Shown one piece after another: positions 51,807-62,767 of a stretch of 64,000 nt of DNA. The notes below the pieces were generated by a model, which had not been told where the DNA came from, made no database searches, and saw only the letters and a list, made by a program, of their open reading frames with translations. The translations under genes and the position numbers were made by a program. Position 1 is the first letter of the stretch; the number at the start of each line of letters is the position of its first letter. Source of the stretch: Plumapathes pennacea (Eukaryota; Cnidaria; Anthozoa; Antipatharia; Myriopathidae); NCBI GenBank assembly GCA_964036295.1, contig OZ038463.1:27019069-27083068 (forward strand), read 5' to 3'.

Positions 51807-53140
51807 CTATTCAGTTTCACATTGGGCCACTTGTGCTGTAAGCATTAAGCAGTCTTCTCTGGTGAAGTTCGAGGATTTCCAGTTATTAAACATCTCCTTT
51901 AAGCATAAATTTGTAATTTCTACAAAATGACTGTTCATGAACCTGAAACAAATAAAACAAACATTTTTCCAACATGTATCTGTGCCTGTCACATACAACA
52001 AAGGTTGATCATAACCAGCATTATTTAGATACATGTACATTCCTAATTTACACAAGAACTACACAGTACAGTATCTAAATGCAGAAAATAAGGTAGTTCG
52101 AAAAGAATCCATGTGGTTCATGCTGTACTGTTGGCGAGATAGAAAGTCCAGAGTGTTTCTTTTGACTTTCTTTCAAGCCATCATACAGAAACCATCTGTT
52201 GTTGAAACAGAACATCGCAATGTAATGTCCACCATTCCAAAGTGTTGCACCACATAGGCTGAATGTTTTTCCTTGTAGTACAATGGAGTGTGGTACTTGG
52301 GCTAATGCTAGCACCCCTCCCCTGCTCAGAAGATCCACAGAGAAAATGAAGAAGCTCTTTAGGTTAATGAGTGAGCGTTCTGAGCACTTCCTTACACCTG
52401 AACAGTGCCATGATGGTTGGGGGTTACCATTCTCATCCAGTGTGACATCTTCAACACATGGTATGTCACGAAGAGGCTGCTTATCAAATCTCCGTCCGCA
52501 CTCGGAAACACTGGGCTGAAGCCAATTATTGACTGCATCTAGACACTAGTTCTGGACAGGGACAAGTGTCCAAGCTGCATGTAGTAGTGATGTTGCTGCA
52601 CAGGTAAGGTCGCAGAAGCTTTACGAAGTAGTCATCCTCATTGCCATACAGGTCGATGCAGTTGGATACAACTTGATGTTGTGTAGTTAGCATTGCAATC
52701 TTGGCCTCTGCAATTTGGTTGTGTTTAATGAGCTGAAGTCCAGATGCAATGATAGTACCAATTTCAGGTAGGTCAATAAGGTTTACACGGTTTGATTTCA
52801 CCAATGCCTGGAAAATCATTAGCCAGTTATCCAGGGGGCAGGTGTTGGTCAATGTTATGCCAATGCTCGTTTTTCCACCCCATGGAATGACAACCAGATT
52901 ATTGGTGGGAACAGTGGGTGGGACGTGGACTGGTAAATTGACCAAAACTTCTGCAATGTCCAATTCAGCTGATGTGTGTGGACAGTTGTTGACCAAAACA
53001 TCCGATGTGTGTGGACAGTCACTGACCAAAACATCTGATGTGTGTGGACAGTCGTTGACCAAAACATCCGATGTTTGTGGCCAGTCGTTAACAGGGATAT
53101 CTGGTAGGATGAAAGGCTGCAAACCTCTGGATACATGCAT
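51807..53140 (-). pseudogene. Papain-fold (UCH/USP-like) cysteine-protease-like gene, convergent to the THAP transposase
   Basis: The minus frame 53140-52526 starts MHVSRGLQPF, has four 11-residue repeats (VNDCPHTSDVL), then ITLTNTCPLDNWLMIFQALV, a plausible catalytic Cys box, and DLYGNEDDYFVKLLRPYL. The next frame (to 52075) carries DIPCVEDVTLDENGNPQPSW, then FSLCGATLWNGGHYIAMFCF followed by NNRWFLYDGL, a His box as in ubiquitin-specific peptidases. A last exon (52055-51807) follows. A frame change near 52530 (no obvious splice site) suggests damage. I recall similar proteins in animal genomes as uncharacterised transposon-linked genes; substrate unknown. Confidence 0.55.
52960..53095. repeat. 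33-bp tandem repeat, about four units
   Basis: Unit around TGTGTGGACAGTCGTTGACC-AAAACATCTGA; codes for the 11-residue repeats at the N-terminus of the protease-like gene. Confidence 0.85.
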
Positions 53141-53257
53141 TTCAAAAAGCTCTGCGTGCTGTTACGCAATGTTTCACGTGATCATACCAAAATATATTAG
53201 AAGGAAAAGCATAAAATTCCTATTCGCCTGCAAAGATTTTATTTGTTACAGTTAGTC

Positions 53258-53946
53258 TTGAAAGAAAAAAAAGGCATCTGAATAAATCATTCAAGACTCC
53301 AAGTTCCGATTGCTCTGAGCGAATACGGTGTCGAAACTGGCGACAGAAGCGTATTAAAACAATACTTCGAGGGAGAATGATCAGCATACAGATTTTATTA
53401 CATTCTTGAAGTGATCGAGTTACAAGATACGGGATAGAATATATTTGTCACGGTGATTGTTTGATTTCCACTGACTGACCTTTGTTGCTTGTCCTTTCTG
53501 AATAAGTATCTGATCAAAACGGCGTCTGAAGCTCCCGATTTGCTTTCAAGCGCCGTTTCCTTTGCGGAGTCGTTTCTTCAGCACGCTTCTGTTCATGATG
53601 CTTTCGGTCATAACAGGATTGTCGTCTTTTGTCGAGACGGATTCCGCCTTGCCCGTGCTTGTTCCCTTCTCTTTTGAAGACGAGTTTCACGATACTTTTG
53701 TGTTTCAAGTTTTTCAGTTTTCAAATGTTGCTTCGTTCAATCTTATTCCGAGTACAGCGGGACACTTGATCGATCCTTTGTCGTTGCTTAACGCGGATGG
53801 CCCTGGGGACGAGGTCGTACGCCAGACAAACAGACAAACAGACACACGAACAAACTCATATCGAGATGGCGATCCGCTTAGAGTCTTCAAATAGGGCGAT
53901 TTTGCTGCATTAGCGTCGTGATTATTACCCTCGCTTCGCTCGGGGA
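53258..53946 (-). mobile_element. Helitron copy 5, 3'-truncated
   Basis: The 5' end TCCCCGAGCGAAGCGAGGG is at 53946 (minus). Similar to 16125-16870. The 3' part, including CTAG, is missing from about 53258. It lies in the Y retroposon: 53947 onward continues Y, and copy Y1 (reverse complement near 3600-3610) shows the uninterrupted AAATTGAAAGC sequence. Confidence 0.75.
53514..53708 (-). pseudogene. Helitron ORF fragment, short
   Basis: KRRQSCYDRKHHEQKRAEET then QRKRRLKANRELQTPF, the same basic repeat protein as in copy 2, with frameshifts on both sides. Confidence 0.5.
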
Positions 53947-54811
53947 AAATTGAAAGCTAGGAATGTAACGCTAGGCTTGTTTACAATATTATTGCGGTTT
54001 TGTTCACAGCGTGTTCAGTTATTTTCGACTAAAAAACTTAATGCTTTGGACTATTTCGGTGTATTTTTCATTTCTAGTGTACAATTACCACTGTGAAGCA
54101 AAGGCTACATGATCGAATAGAAGAAATACTTCAACAAGCCCTATACGATTAGCCGAAGCATTTTGACAACTGTCACGCTCGCGCGCAGCAAAACATGTAA
54201 TATATTCACAGGGTCCAAAGCAGCGTTTTGTGGAGTCTTAAACGGCAAGAATGGATATTTTTCGTCACTAAAACGGTTATACTTTCGGCGAAAAAACTTT
54301 ACAAAACAGCTACAGTGTGTACGAGGCAACAGATGTCATGTACAGTGTAAAGCATATTAAAATCATCAATGTCTACGGCTAAAGTTCGTCATGGCTTCGG
54401 TGTCCGTTTTTGGCCTGGTATCTTCCCAGAGTTACTTCGTGTCGCCACAGAAATTTTGTCGGGGCTAAATAATTAGCGGCGACAGAGTTATCTGCAATCC
54501 CGTAGCGATATCCATTAAGTATAATCGAATCCATCAAACATTTGTTTATACGGTTATGACGATAAACTTATGAATGCAAGCCAAAAATCGTCCCTTGGAA
54601 TCCAGTTTATTCGTGCAGGCTCCACAGAGCCAAACGGTGATGAGTTTGGATGGGATATAGCTAACTTTACACGCAATTGTATTAACGTACAATTCAGTCG
54701 CGGCGCCCACATCTCAAGTTGTTCGCGAAGTCACCTTACGTCATCGCATATCACGTGGCAATGTGAACCAATCACCGTGTGCTGATTCGTAGCCCAGGAA
54801 AAAAAAAAAAA
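53947..54811 (+). repeat. Poly(A)-tailed retroposon, family Y, copy 2
   Basis: Homologous to the reverse complement of 2830-3610. Ends AACCAATCACCGTGTGCTGA-TTCGTAGCCCAGG followed by 15 A. It has a frame at 54570-54785 with FIRAGSTEPNGDEFGWDIAN, which corresponds to IRAYSTEPNGVEFEWDAVN in copy 1 (3185-2997, minus), the only stretch that looks protein-like in both. Confidence 0.6.
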
Positions 54812-54814
54812 AAG

Positions 54815-54935
54815 ACAGGCCCGTGGCCAGTGCGTTTGTGGCGTCATTAGTGCAATGAATAGAGACACGCGGGGTCCCGGGAGAACAACTTTTGTCGAGC
54901 GTTTATATGCAAAGATAAGTCAAACTTTCAAAATC
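54815..54935 (+). repeat. Repeat Z, copy 2
   Basis: Matches 32799-32915 with few changes and follows the Y poly(A) tail directly. Confidence 0.7.
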
Positions 54936-54939
54936 GATT

Positions 54940-55250
54940 CATAAAAAGACAAGTCACGCATTACTCAGATTTACTCGGTGGGTAACCGTTTCGCTTCTAG
55001 GCTCAAAATGCAGAGTCGCTCAACCTTTAAGAACCATGTGTATGAGTGTTGTAATGATAAATTTATAGTTTAATCAGGTTTCATTTAAGCAAGGTGTCAA
55101 AAGCCAAGTTCTCTATACTGTGTGATATATTTCTGGTGAGAAACTGGAAGTCTCCCGGAAGTTCCGCTCTTGTCCTTGCTTTCCATTTTAGTTTATTCTG
55201 CTCTCGACCCAAATAACGCCGCGAGCTCGCTGGCAACGCCAGTCTAGTTC
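54940..55250 (+). repeat. Repeat W, longest copy
   Basis: Contains AAAATGCAGAGTCGCTCAAC, CAAGTTCTCTATACTGTGTG and ends GCCAGTCTAG. On the minus strand its start holds GGGTCGAGA, weakly like a Pol III B box. Confidence 0.6.
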
Positions 55251-55882
55251 TTCTTCTAAATTACATTTCTTCCACCAGGCTTTCTAAATTTCCAGTCGGC
55301 CTGTTGTATTTCAGAGCTATTATCACCGCAGTTTTGATAAATTCACGGTTGTTTGACGAGCGTATGTTAAAGTTGAAAAACCCAGTCGGGAGCGACTTTA
55401 ACTTGGCAAAATGGTATCGTTTGATTATGTTTGCTTTGCATCGCTTAGCTTTAACCAGCAATAAAAAAAACTGTACACAACCGGAAGAAAAATGCGAAAG
55501 TGAATATAATTGAACAAAACCGCAAGAGCGCAAGTACAAGTCAACAGAAATCTCACGTTACATACTTGAAACTCAGCCAAGAAAATAGGCTTCCATACCG
55601 CTTGCACGTGAACATTATCCAATCAAAATATAGTATTTTTGCTTGCACGTCAATCAAACTTCAAAATCCTAGAGGGGGGACTTCTTTTATTAATGGTCAT
55701 GATACCTACGCTTTGGCTTTCGGATGAAAACAATTATTTGCTGGGCCCTTAGGCCCAGCATAAAAACCACGCGAAACTTTCGTGGTCGTATGCGTCACGT
55801 TTGTTTGTGCAATACGCATGCGAATTATCGTTTCGACAAAGACGGAGGCAGTAAATAATTAAGAACTGGTTCATGCTTAGCG
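55251..55882. other. Unassigned spacer
   Basis: Short frames only (55261-55539 minus, 55304-55513 and 55500-55727 plus). No family or repeat recognised. Confidence 0.3.
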
Positions 55883-56027
55883 TGCGTCTATCGAGTTATG
55901 GATGCACGCGGGAAGTTGGGAGAGCACGAGAGAAGCGTAAGAGTTGCGCGAGGCGTAGCCGAGAGCAACTCTAGCTTCACGAGTGCTCTCCCAACTTCCG
56001 AAGTGCATCCATAACTCGATAAATGCA
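55883..56027. mobile_element. Foldback (hairpin) element, about 145 bp
   Basis: Left arm CTATCGAGTTATGGATGCAC and GGAAGTTGGGAGAGCAC; right arm GTGCTCTCCCAACTTCC and GTGCATCCATAACTCGATAA, with a short centre around 55955. The arms are near-perfect inverses. It has no coding capacity. Confidence 0.8.
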
Positions 56028-57060
56028 CAGCTAAAAGCATGACCAATTCTTTTATAACATAGGCACACGAAATTACGAGCGAAAAACGAATTTTCATTTC
56101 TGATTGAATGCAAAATTCTCCTTCGACGCGCAGAAGGAAAAACAAACTCATTGGCTGACTGAAAACACGCCACAACTTACTAACATTTCTGTCATCTAAA
56201 AGTTGATGAGAGTCGACGAAACAGATGTCATTTAATTGACGAAAACACTGAAAGTACTGTTAACCTGGCGTGGTGAAAGCCAGCAGCATGCGGTGACTTT
56301 AGAATTTGCGACGATGTAAATGTTTTGAACGGTACAATTGTAACCCAGGAAATTCAAGTCGCCGCTTCAAAACAACGTGAAATTCACCTTGAACTATGGC
56401 AGACAAAACGGGTCTGGAAAAGCAAAGTGATCCGTCGAAGAATGTGAACAATCACCATGAACGAAAGAGATAGAAATGTTTGCCGAGCGGACTTGTTTGT
56501 TATTCGAGCTGCCAGCAAACTGTACTGTAAACACTGCAAGTATAGCGGCTTTCGGAATGAATGAACGCCGTTTCATTTCAAAACCATTGAAGGCTTGACG
56601 GATATTTATCTTTGCTGTGATGGATTTCACTGTCCATGAGAATTAAGCCGTCGAGAAATAGGTGAGTTTTGTTTCATACAATTTTCTGTGCCGACCGTTG
56701 AAACACAGAATTTTTCAGACTTGAGTACTGATTTCCTTTGGGTGCCGGTTTGACTCTATGTGGTCCAAATTTCTTCAGAAAATAAAGCTATTTTCCTCTT
56801 AGTTGTAAGCGTCTGTTAATTTATAAACGAGAAAAGCCAGAAAAAGTCGAAAGGAAGCGGCATTTGCATGCTCGCGTCATATTATTGAATACGGGCGTGC
56901 ACGATAAAGTTATGGAGCACGCTCTTCGACCAATCAGAACTTGGCTTATATCGCAACTATGTTATAATCCTTTATATTAAATGGTACTGAAACTACGCAC
57001 GCTACGATTGGTTAATTTACCGGTCCATACTTTCCTGTACGGACCGCAAATTGATTTTAC
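56028..57060. other. Unassigned region
   Basis: Contains short frames (56394-56630 minus, 55877-56175 minus) without recognised domains. The 56870-56960 part is similar in style to hairpin elements (GGGCGTGCACGATAAAGTTA-TGGAGCACGC) but without a clear full palindrome. Confidence 0.3.
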
Positions 57061-57371
57061 GCACATTCATTCATTCATTCATTTTATTTTGCACTATTTT
57101 TTCTTTTTTTTTCTTTTACAATTAAGTAGGAACATGTTACAGAAAAAAAAGGAGAAAATACTATTATTAGATATGTTGAGATGGATGTGCGTAGTGGTCA
57201 AAGTAGCTATGCAGCTTTCGAGTTGACCACTACCATAGGTAAGTAAAATTGTCAAGGGAAATTAGGAAATCTAAATAGTAGTAATAGGAAAAAAATTTCA
57301 GAAACTAGATAAAGGAATAGGAAAAATTCTAATAGAAATGTATTAACAATAGGAAATAGGAGCTAATTCCT

Positions 57372-58348
57372 ATTTATTATATGACTGTGACGTAGTTTTA
57401 CCATATAAGGTCGCAAAAGAGTGCCGGTACGGGAGCGTATTACACACTTCAAATCCGTATTACACTGTAGAAAACCGGTTTGACTGGCTTAGACGCGCGC
57501 GTATCACAAATGAATGAAAGATTTTTCTGAGTGCAAGGTAAAACGGTGCAACGAAAGTCTATGACTTTTCAGATACAAGACTCTTCCATCGAAAGAAACT
57601 GTTACTGCATAATTTGTCAAGAAAGAGAAAGCACAGTTCAGTTGGTGGAAAGCGAACAATCGCCATGGACAAACGGCAGTTCTGACTCCGTAAAGTTTTC
57701 TGCACGATGCCGTCACTGTAAACACTGCAAAATGATTTTCGCCGTGTACGAACACTGTTTTGTGTGGTTCCTTTGCTGGAAGGGGTCTTAAACTTTCTAC
57801 AACCGGAAGGAAATCGGTGAGTTGTTAATAATCTTGACATGCAACGTGTCGGCGGTAAAAATCCTAGTTGTGTTATGAAAGTTTCAGATTCTTCAACGTA
57901 CACATTCGCTGGCTCTGTTCTTGTGTTTATTCCTCAGCTACTCCGAGAAAATAAAAACCCTGTTTTGAGTACAAAGCTGCTTGCTACTGAAGAACAAAAA
58001 TGGTTAAAAGCTTAAGCGAAGTGATCGATTTCAACCGCTCGAAGCACGTTTGTTCGCTGAATATTTATTCTGTCGAAGCAAGCATTTTTGTCTCCAGCGC
58101 ATTTATCTCAGCACATTTAATCTGAATTGAACTTCGATCATTTGGTGGCATAACTTCTTTAATTTTCTCTGTCAAGATTTTTAAATCGATGACCGGATTG
58201 GAAGCTGTAAGTGAATCTTTGTGTAAATGAGTGTGCGCACATTTTGCCTGGGATTGAATGAAAACAGTTTTGCTCGAAGTCTCTGTTTTATGTTTGCTCA
58301 AATATATTTTATATAAAGGTAAAACTACGTCACAGTCATATAATAAAT
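57372..58348. mobile_element. TIR element, about 977 bp, inside LINE 3' region
   Basis: Terminal repeats ATTTATTATATGACTGTGAC-GTAGTTTTACC at 57372 and the inverse ending at 58348. The interior has a frame (57531-57791, +) with CXXC-like pairs (CYCIICQER, CRHCKHCK) whose neighbourhood resembles part of Helitron copy 4 (40740-40830). Superfamily not determined. Confidence 0.7.
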
Positions 58349-58353
58349 CCCTC

Positions 58354-58487
58354 ATTCGATGGTTTAGCGCGTAATACGGGTCGGCATTTTACTCGTTACT
58401 CGCATTTTTCCTCGCCCCGCGGCGGGGCTCGGAAAAATACGTGCAACTCGTAAAATACCGGCCCGTATTACGCGCTAAACCATCGAA
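58354..58487. mobile_element. Foldback hairpin, 134 bp
   Basis: ATTCGATGGTTTAGCGCGTA-ATACGGG at the left and CCCGTATTACGCGCTAAACC-ATCGAAT at the right; centre CGCCCCGCGGCGGGGC. It would form a long stable cruciform. Confidence 0.85.
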
Positions 58488-58699
58488 TAAGATGTATATA
58501 TTCTACAGGTTCTATATACATATATAGTAATAATAGGAGTTTTTACAGAAAGTAGACAAGGGAATGAGAAAAATGCTAATAGACAGGTATTAACAATAGG
58601 AAATAGGAACTAGTTTCTATATATTCTACAGGAACGAACTATATGGATATATTAGGTAATATATGATACAATGAATCAATACATATACTCATTTAGGTA

Positions 58700-61600
58700 T
58701 TACTGGCTGTCAAGAAGGAATAACTTATAATCTTTTTTGAAGGTTCTTTTAGATGAGGTTTTAATTTCAAGAGGGATTTTTTGCCATATCCTTGAGGCAA
58801 GAGACTTGAATCTGGATAAGCCATAGTTTGTCCTGGAAGCTGGTCTGTATAGATTGCAGTTTGAGGCATATCTAGTGTTGTAGTTGTGGATTTCAGAAGC
58901 AGATGGAATTAGTTCTATAAAGGGTTCTGGAATATTTGTGTTGTCATATTTGATTCTATAAATAAGGATAGAGATTTTAAACTTAAAGGCATTCTCAAAA
59001 TTGAGTATGTCTAGGAGTTTATAATATGGGTCAGCACTTTCCCTTTTTTGCAAAAAAAATAGAGCGCAGACATTTATTTTGTTTTGTTTTGATTACTTGT
59101 AGTTGGGATTTGCAGGCTGTGCCCCAGCTCATTAGGCCATAGTTAATATATGGATATATTAAAGTATAATACAATTGCTTAAGGGTACTAATAGGAATGT
59201 AGTATCTAAGTTTATTTAAAATGCCTATATTCTTTGCAAGTTTGTTATTAACATGTTTTATATGTGCATCCCATTGTAAGTGGTTATCAATAGAAACACC
59301 TAGATATTTTATCTGTGTTTTTTCCTCTATGTTACATGTTGTTATTGATATATTTACCTTTTTCCTAGGGGAAGTAATAAGCATATAGTTTGTCTCCTTA
59401 AAATTAATTGAGAGTTTATTCACAGCACAGTATTCTACAACATTTGTGAGTTCCTCATTTATAACTCTTTCTAATTCATTCAGATGTTTTGAGGAGTAAA
59501 AAATATTGGTATCATCTGCAAATATTCTAAATAGTAATTTCTTTGATGAATTTGGAAGGTCATTTATATATAAGAGGAATAACAACGGGCCTAGCGTCGA
59601 TCCTTGTGGAACGCCACACGTTATATTTGTTAAGCTTGGCTTTGTATCATTTATTTGTACACACTGTTTCCGATCGTTTAGATAACTAGTAAACCATGTG
59701 TGGGGTAGTCCTCGGAGTCCATACTTGTACATTTTTGCTAAGAGTATTCGGTCATTTATCGTATCAAATGCTTCCGAGAAATCTAAAAAAATTCCACATG
59801 TGATTTGACTTTCATCTAAGGCTGATTTTAGATTCTCTACTGTTCCAAAATTGCATACTCAGTTGAGTGGCCTTTCTAAATCCAAATTGATATTTGTATA
59901 ATATACTTTGCTTTTCCAGAAAAAGTATAAGCTGATTATGGACTAGTTTTTCAAGTACTTTGCTAAAAACAGACAGAATAGCTATAGGTCTGTAGTTCCC
60001 AGTTTCAGTTGCACTTCCACTTTTAAACACCGGGGTTATTCTTGAAATTTTGAAAATATCTGGTACTATTCCTGTTGTAATTGATTCATTATATATTTTA
60101 GTAAAAGGAATTGAGAGGGGGGCACTTGCTAATTTAATAAATTTATTAGGTATGTTAATATAAGCCTTGTCCTCTTTCAAGTTGGCAAATAGAGCAAGCA
60201 CTTGAGATTCGGTCACTAGGGACAAGATAAAGCTAGAAGAGGGAGATTTATTTATATACTGAGTAGGCCCCTTTGCTGTTTGATTACACTTTATCTTGCT
60301 TGCCAGGTTTGGGCCTACACTTGAAAAAAAGTTATTGAATTGGTCAGCTATGTCAGCCACATCAGTATAGGTCTTATTGTCATAGGTGATTCTAGTAGGG
60401 AGGGACTGTCCCTTAGTTTTTCTTTTGATCAGATTACCTATAAGCTTCCAAGTTGATTTGAGGTTGTCCTTATATCTTAAGAATTGAGAACAATAATAGC
60501 CAGTCTTACTTTTATTTTTTAAATGTGTTAGTGTATTTGCATACTTTTTGTATATCTTAATTTTATCAGGGTTCTTACTGAGAAAATGTGTATGGTACAT
60601 TTTTTGTTTTCTTTTGATAGATTTGAGAATTCCAGCTGTGAGCCATGGTCTATTTAATTGTCTTTGCTTACTTCGATTGGCCTGTTTTATAGGAGCATGC
60701 TTATTAACAATATTATTTATAACAGTAATAGCATCATTAGTTTTCTCATTCAAGTTTTTAGTAGGTAAGAGGATTTCATCCCAGTCTATAGAATTTATAT
60801 CACCTAAAAATTGCTTATTGTTAAATTTAGAATAATCTCTATAGAAACGTGTGTTAGTAGTTTTGTTGATTTGTGATTTTAGAATACAGAGCACTGGTAA
60901 ATGGTCAGACAGATCTGCAGTTATTATTCCTGATATAATTTGGGAAATGGGTGCATTAGTATATATATGGTCAATAAGGGTTGAAGTATGATCGGTTATT
61001 CTAGTAGGTTTGGTTATGATAGGGAGGAGACCATTAGTATAGAGCATATCAATATATTCTTCAGTTGGAGAGTGTATATTAATCTTTAAAAAATCAATGT
61101 TCATATCCCCGAAGATATAAATTTGATATTTAGGATTTAAGACTTTAATTATATTATTTAATTGGGTAGTGAATTCGGAGATGTTATACGTAGGGTGTCC
61201 ATATATACAGCCAAGTATTATTGGTTTTTTATTTTTGCCATTATCAATTTGGGCCCAGCAAGATTCAACTAAGTTCATATCAAATTTTATATCAGGTCTG
61301 GGGATAGTTTTTAAGCTGTTATTTATATACAGAGCAGCCCCACCAGCGTTTGTCGGAGAATCGGTATGATAAAAGTTGTAGGATTCTATATCAACATTAG
61401 CTACTGAAAATTCATTTAACTTTGTTTCAGTAACCCCTATTATATCAGGTTTGGAATTTAGCGTGCAGAGCATTTCTTCGATTAAATTAAAATTTTTAGA
61501 CAAGCTTCTAATATTGCAGTGGAGAATAGTAAAGGTAGGAGAGCCATACTCGTTAATTACTTTGTTTAATTTAGAGACTGAGAGATAGCCGGAACGGGGA

Positions 61601-61764
61601 GTTGATAACATTAAGTCAGGGTCACCTTCGTCAGATTTGTCGGGGTTAGAAAATAGGTCATAGAGATCAAAATCATCATTTGATCTACCAGACCAGCTGC
61701 CAGGTAAATTGTCGGATGATGAATAAAAGGGTACATTACTTACGGTTTCCTGATTGTCAGCCAT
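58700..61764 (-). pseudogene. LINE ORF2: AP endonuclease and reverse transcriptase, three breaks
   Basis: 61764-59812 (650 residues): acidic start, ILHCNIRSLSKNFNLIEEML, GVTETKLNEFS (catalytic Glu), IFGDMNIDFLK, LSDHLPVLCI (endonuclease), then PWLTAGILKSIKRKQKMYHT linker and RT fingers SGNYRPIAILSVFSKVLEK, then QFGFRK. A one-base loss near 59868 breaks the frame, followed by a TAG near 59838. 59732-59031 continues PQGSTLGPLLFLLYINDLPN, FRIFADDTNIFYSS (catalytic FADD), KYLGVSIDNHLQW. An indel in a homopolymer near 59052 leads to 59053-58700 with YNTRYASNCNLY and SRIWQKIPLEIK (C-terminus). Otherwise well preserved. Confidence 0.9.
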
Positions 61765-61902
61765 GTTGAATGTACAGTTAGGTTTGTGCTAGGTAGTCCA
61801 GATACTCCTCAAACTTCTCGAACGTTACGAAGCAGTGAGCGCGCGAGGTGTCAGTTTCTCTTAACATAATTTTACCGTTTACAGTCCATAAGTATTTATA
61901 GT

Positions 61903-62211
61903 TCATATCACGCTTGAAGTCCAAATTATCTTGCCAAATAGTCTCTTTCTGTACGGAGTTAGACTTTCATTTACGTGTATTGCAGCTTTATGACTAATGA
62001 CTGAAGATTCCTGCTGTGCACGGACTGTAGGGAGATCCTTAGTACGTTTCGTCCGCATCTTGCCTCTCTTCTTGTAGCTTTCATCTCGCTTCGCACGTCT
62101 CATGAACTTTACGATTAGCCGGTCTTGGGTCTTGGTTGGCGACAGTCTGTGAGCCACAGATATATCACTCTCCTCAAGCTGTACATCAATAAGACTTGCC
62201 ATTTCGACCAC
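61903..62211 (-). pseudogene. LINE ORF1 C-terminal fragment
   Basis: DISVAHRLSPTKTQDRLIVK-F and AIHVNESLTPYRKRLFGKII: the C-terminal part of the ORF1 nucleic-acid-binding protein found in cnidarian and echinoderm CR1-type LINEs (family knowledge). The N-terminus is absent because the element is truncated at about 62216. About 140 bp separate it from ORF2. Confidence 0.7.
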
Positions 62212-62219
62212 AAACTTTA

Positions 62220-62268
62220 CTGATATAATTTGGGAAATGGGTGCATTAGTATATATATGGTCAATAAG
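62220..62268. repeat. 49-bp copy of LINE ORF2 sequence at the LINE 5' edge
   Basis: TGATATAATTTGGGAAATGG through GGTCAATAAGG is identical to 60931-60979 inside the endonuclease region, same orientation. Confidence 0.9.
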
Positions 62269-62269
62269 G

Positions 62270-62668
62270 CTAATATTTACACATCTCGACTTATGTTTTA
62301 CAAATCTGGACTATATATTACACATCTAGACTCATGTTTCGCTCGAGGACGAGTTCGTTCACTGACTAAAGTTCACTGTTTCGTTGTTTGACACACGCTA
62401 TTGGTCATTTCATTCAGCTCAGAACATTGGGTTTTATTTAGGCAGTTGGTTCGATGGACGCTTTTTTTCTGTCAAGATTTTCAAATCGGTAGAGTTGTAA
62501 GCTGTTAACTGAATTTGGTGTGTAAAAAAACGTGCGAATTTATGCCTGATGGCGATTGATCTTGAATGAACGGAGACAAGTACTCCTTGGGGCCTTGTTT
62601 TATGTTTGCCGAAATATCTAAAGCCATATAAAGAATATCTTATTAACCTCGTTTGCTTGGTCTGTATC
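62270..62668. other. Repeat-derived spacer
   Basis: 62465-62640 resembles 58155-58320 (CTGTCAAGATTTT-AAATCG, GTTTTATGTTTGC), the right inner part of the 57372-58348 TIR element. No gene seen. Confidence 0.45.
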
Positions 62669-62767
62669 GTAAGTTATGGATCCTCGTTTTTTCGTCGCCT
62701 TATGGCCCTTGCGCGAAGCGCGCTTGGGGCATAAGGCGACGAAAAAAAACTTTGGTCCATTACTTAC
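62669..62767. mobile_element. Foldback hairpin, 99 bp
   Basis: GTAAGTTATGGATC and TTTTTTCGTCGCCTTATG at the left; CATAAGGCGACGAAAAAA and GGTCCATTACTTAC at the right; centre GCGCGAAGCGCGC. Confidence 0.8.

Larger units (their letters stand above)
57063..62216 (-). mobile_element. Near-complete CR1/L2-like LINE
   Basis: On the minus strand: ORF1 fragment (62211-61903), ORF2 endonuclease and RT (61764-58700), 3' region split by a MITE and a hairpin (57372-58487), and a (AATG)n-like tail (TTCATTCATTCATTC on + at 57067-57082). The 3' region segment at 57250-57371 is similar to 58510-58625, either a tandem duplication or part of the insertion's history. The 5' edge at 62220 holds a 49-bp copy of ORF2 sequence (see findings). 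Confidence 0.8.

Noticed and set aside
52749..53255. Plus-strand frame of 168 residues
   Set aside because: Antisense to the protease-like gene; the repeat at 52960-53095 keeps it open.
60548..60835. Plus-strand hydrophobic frame of 95 residues inside the LINE
   Set aside because: Antisense to well-conserved ORF2 sequence; hydrophobicity comes from complementing Lys/Asn-rich codons.
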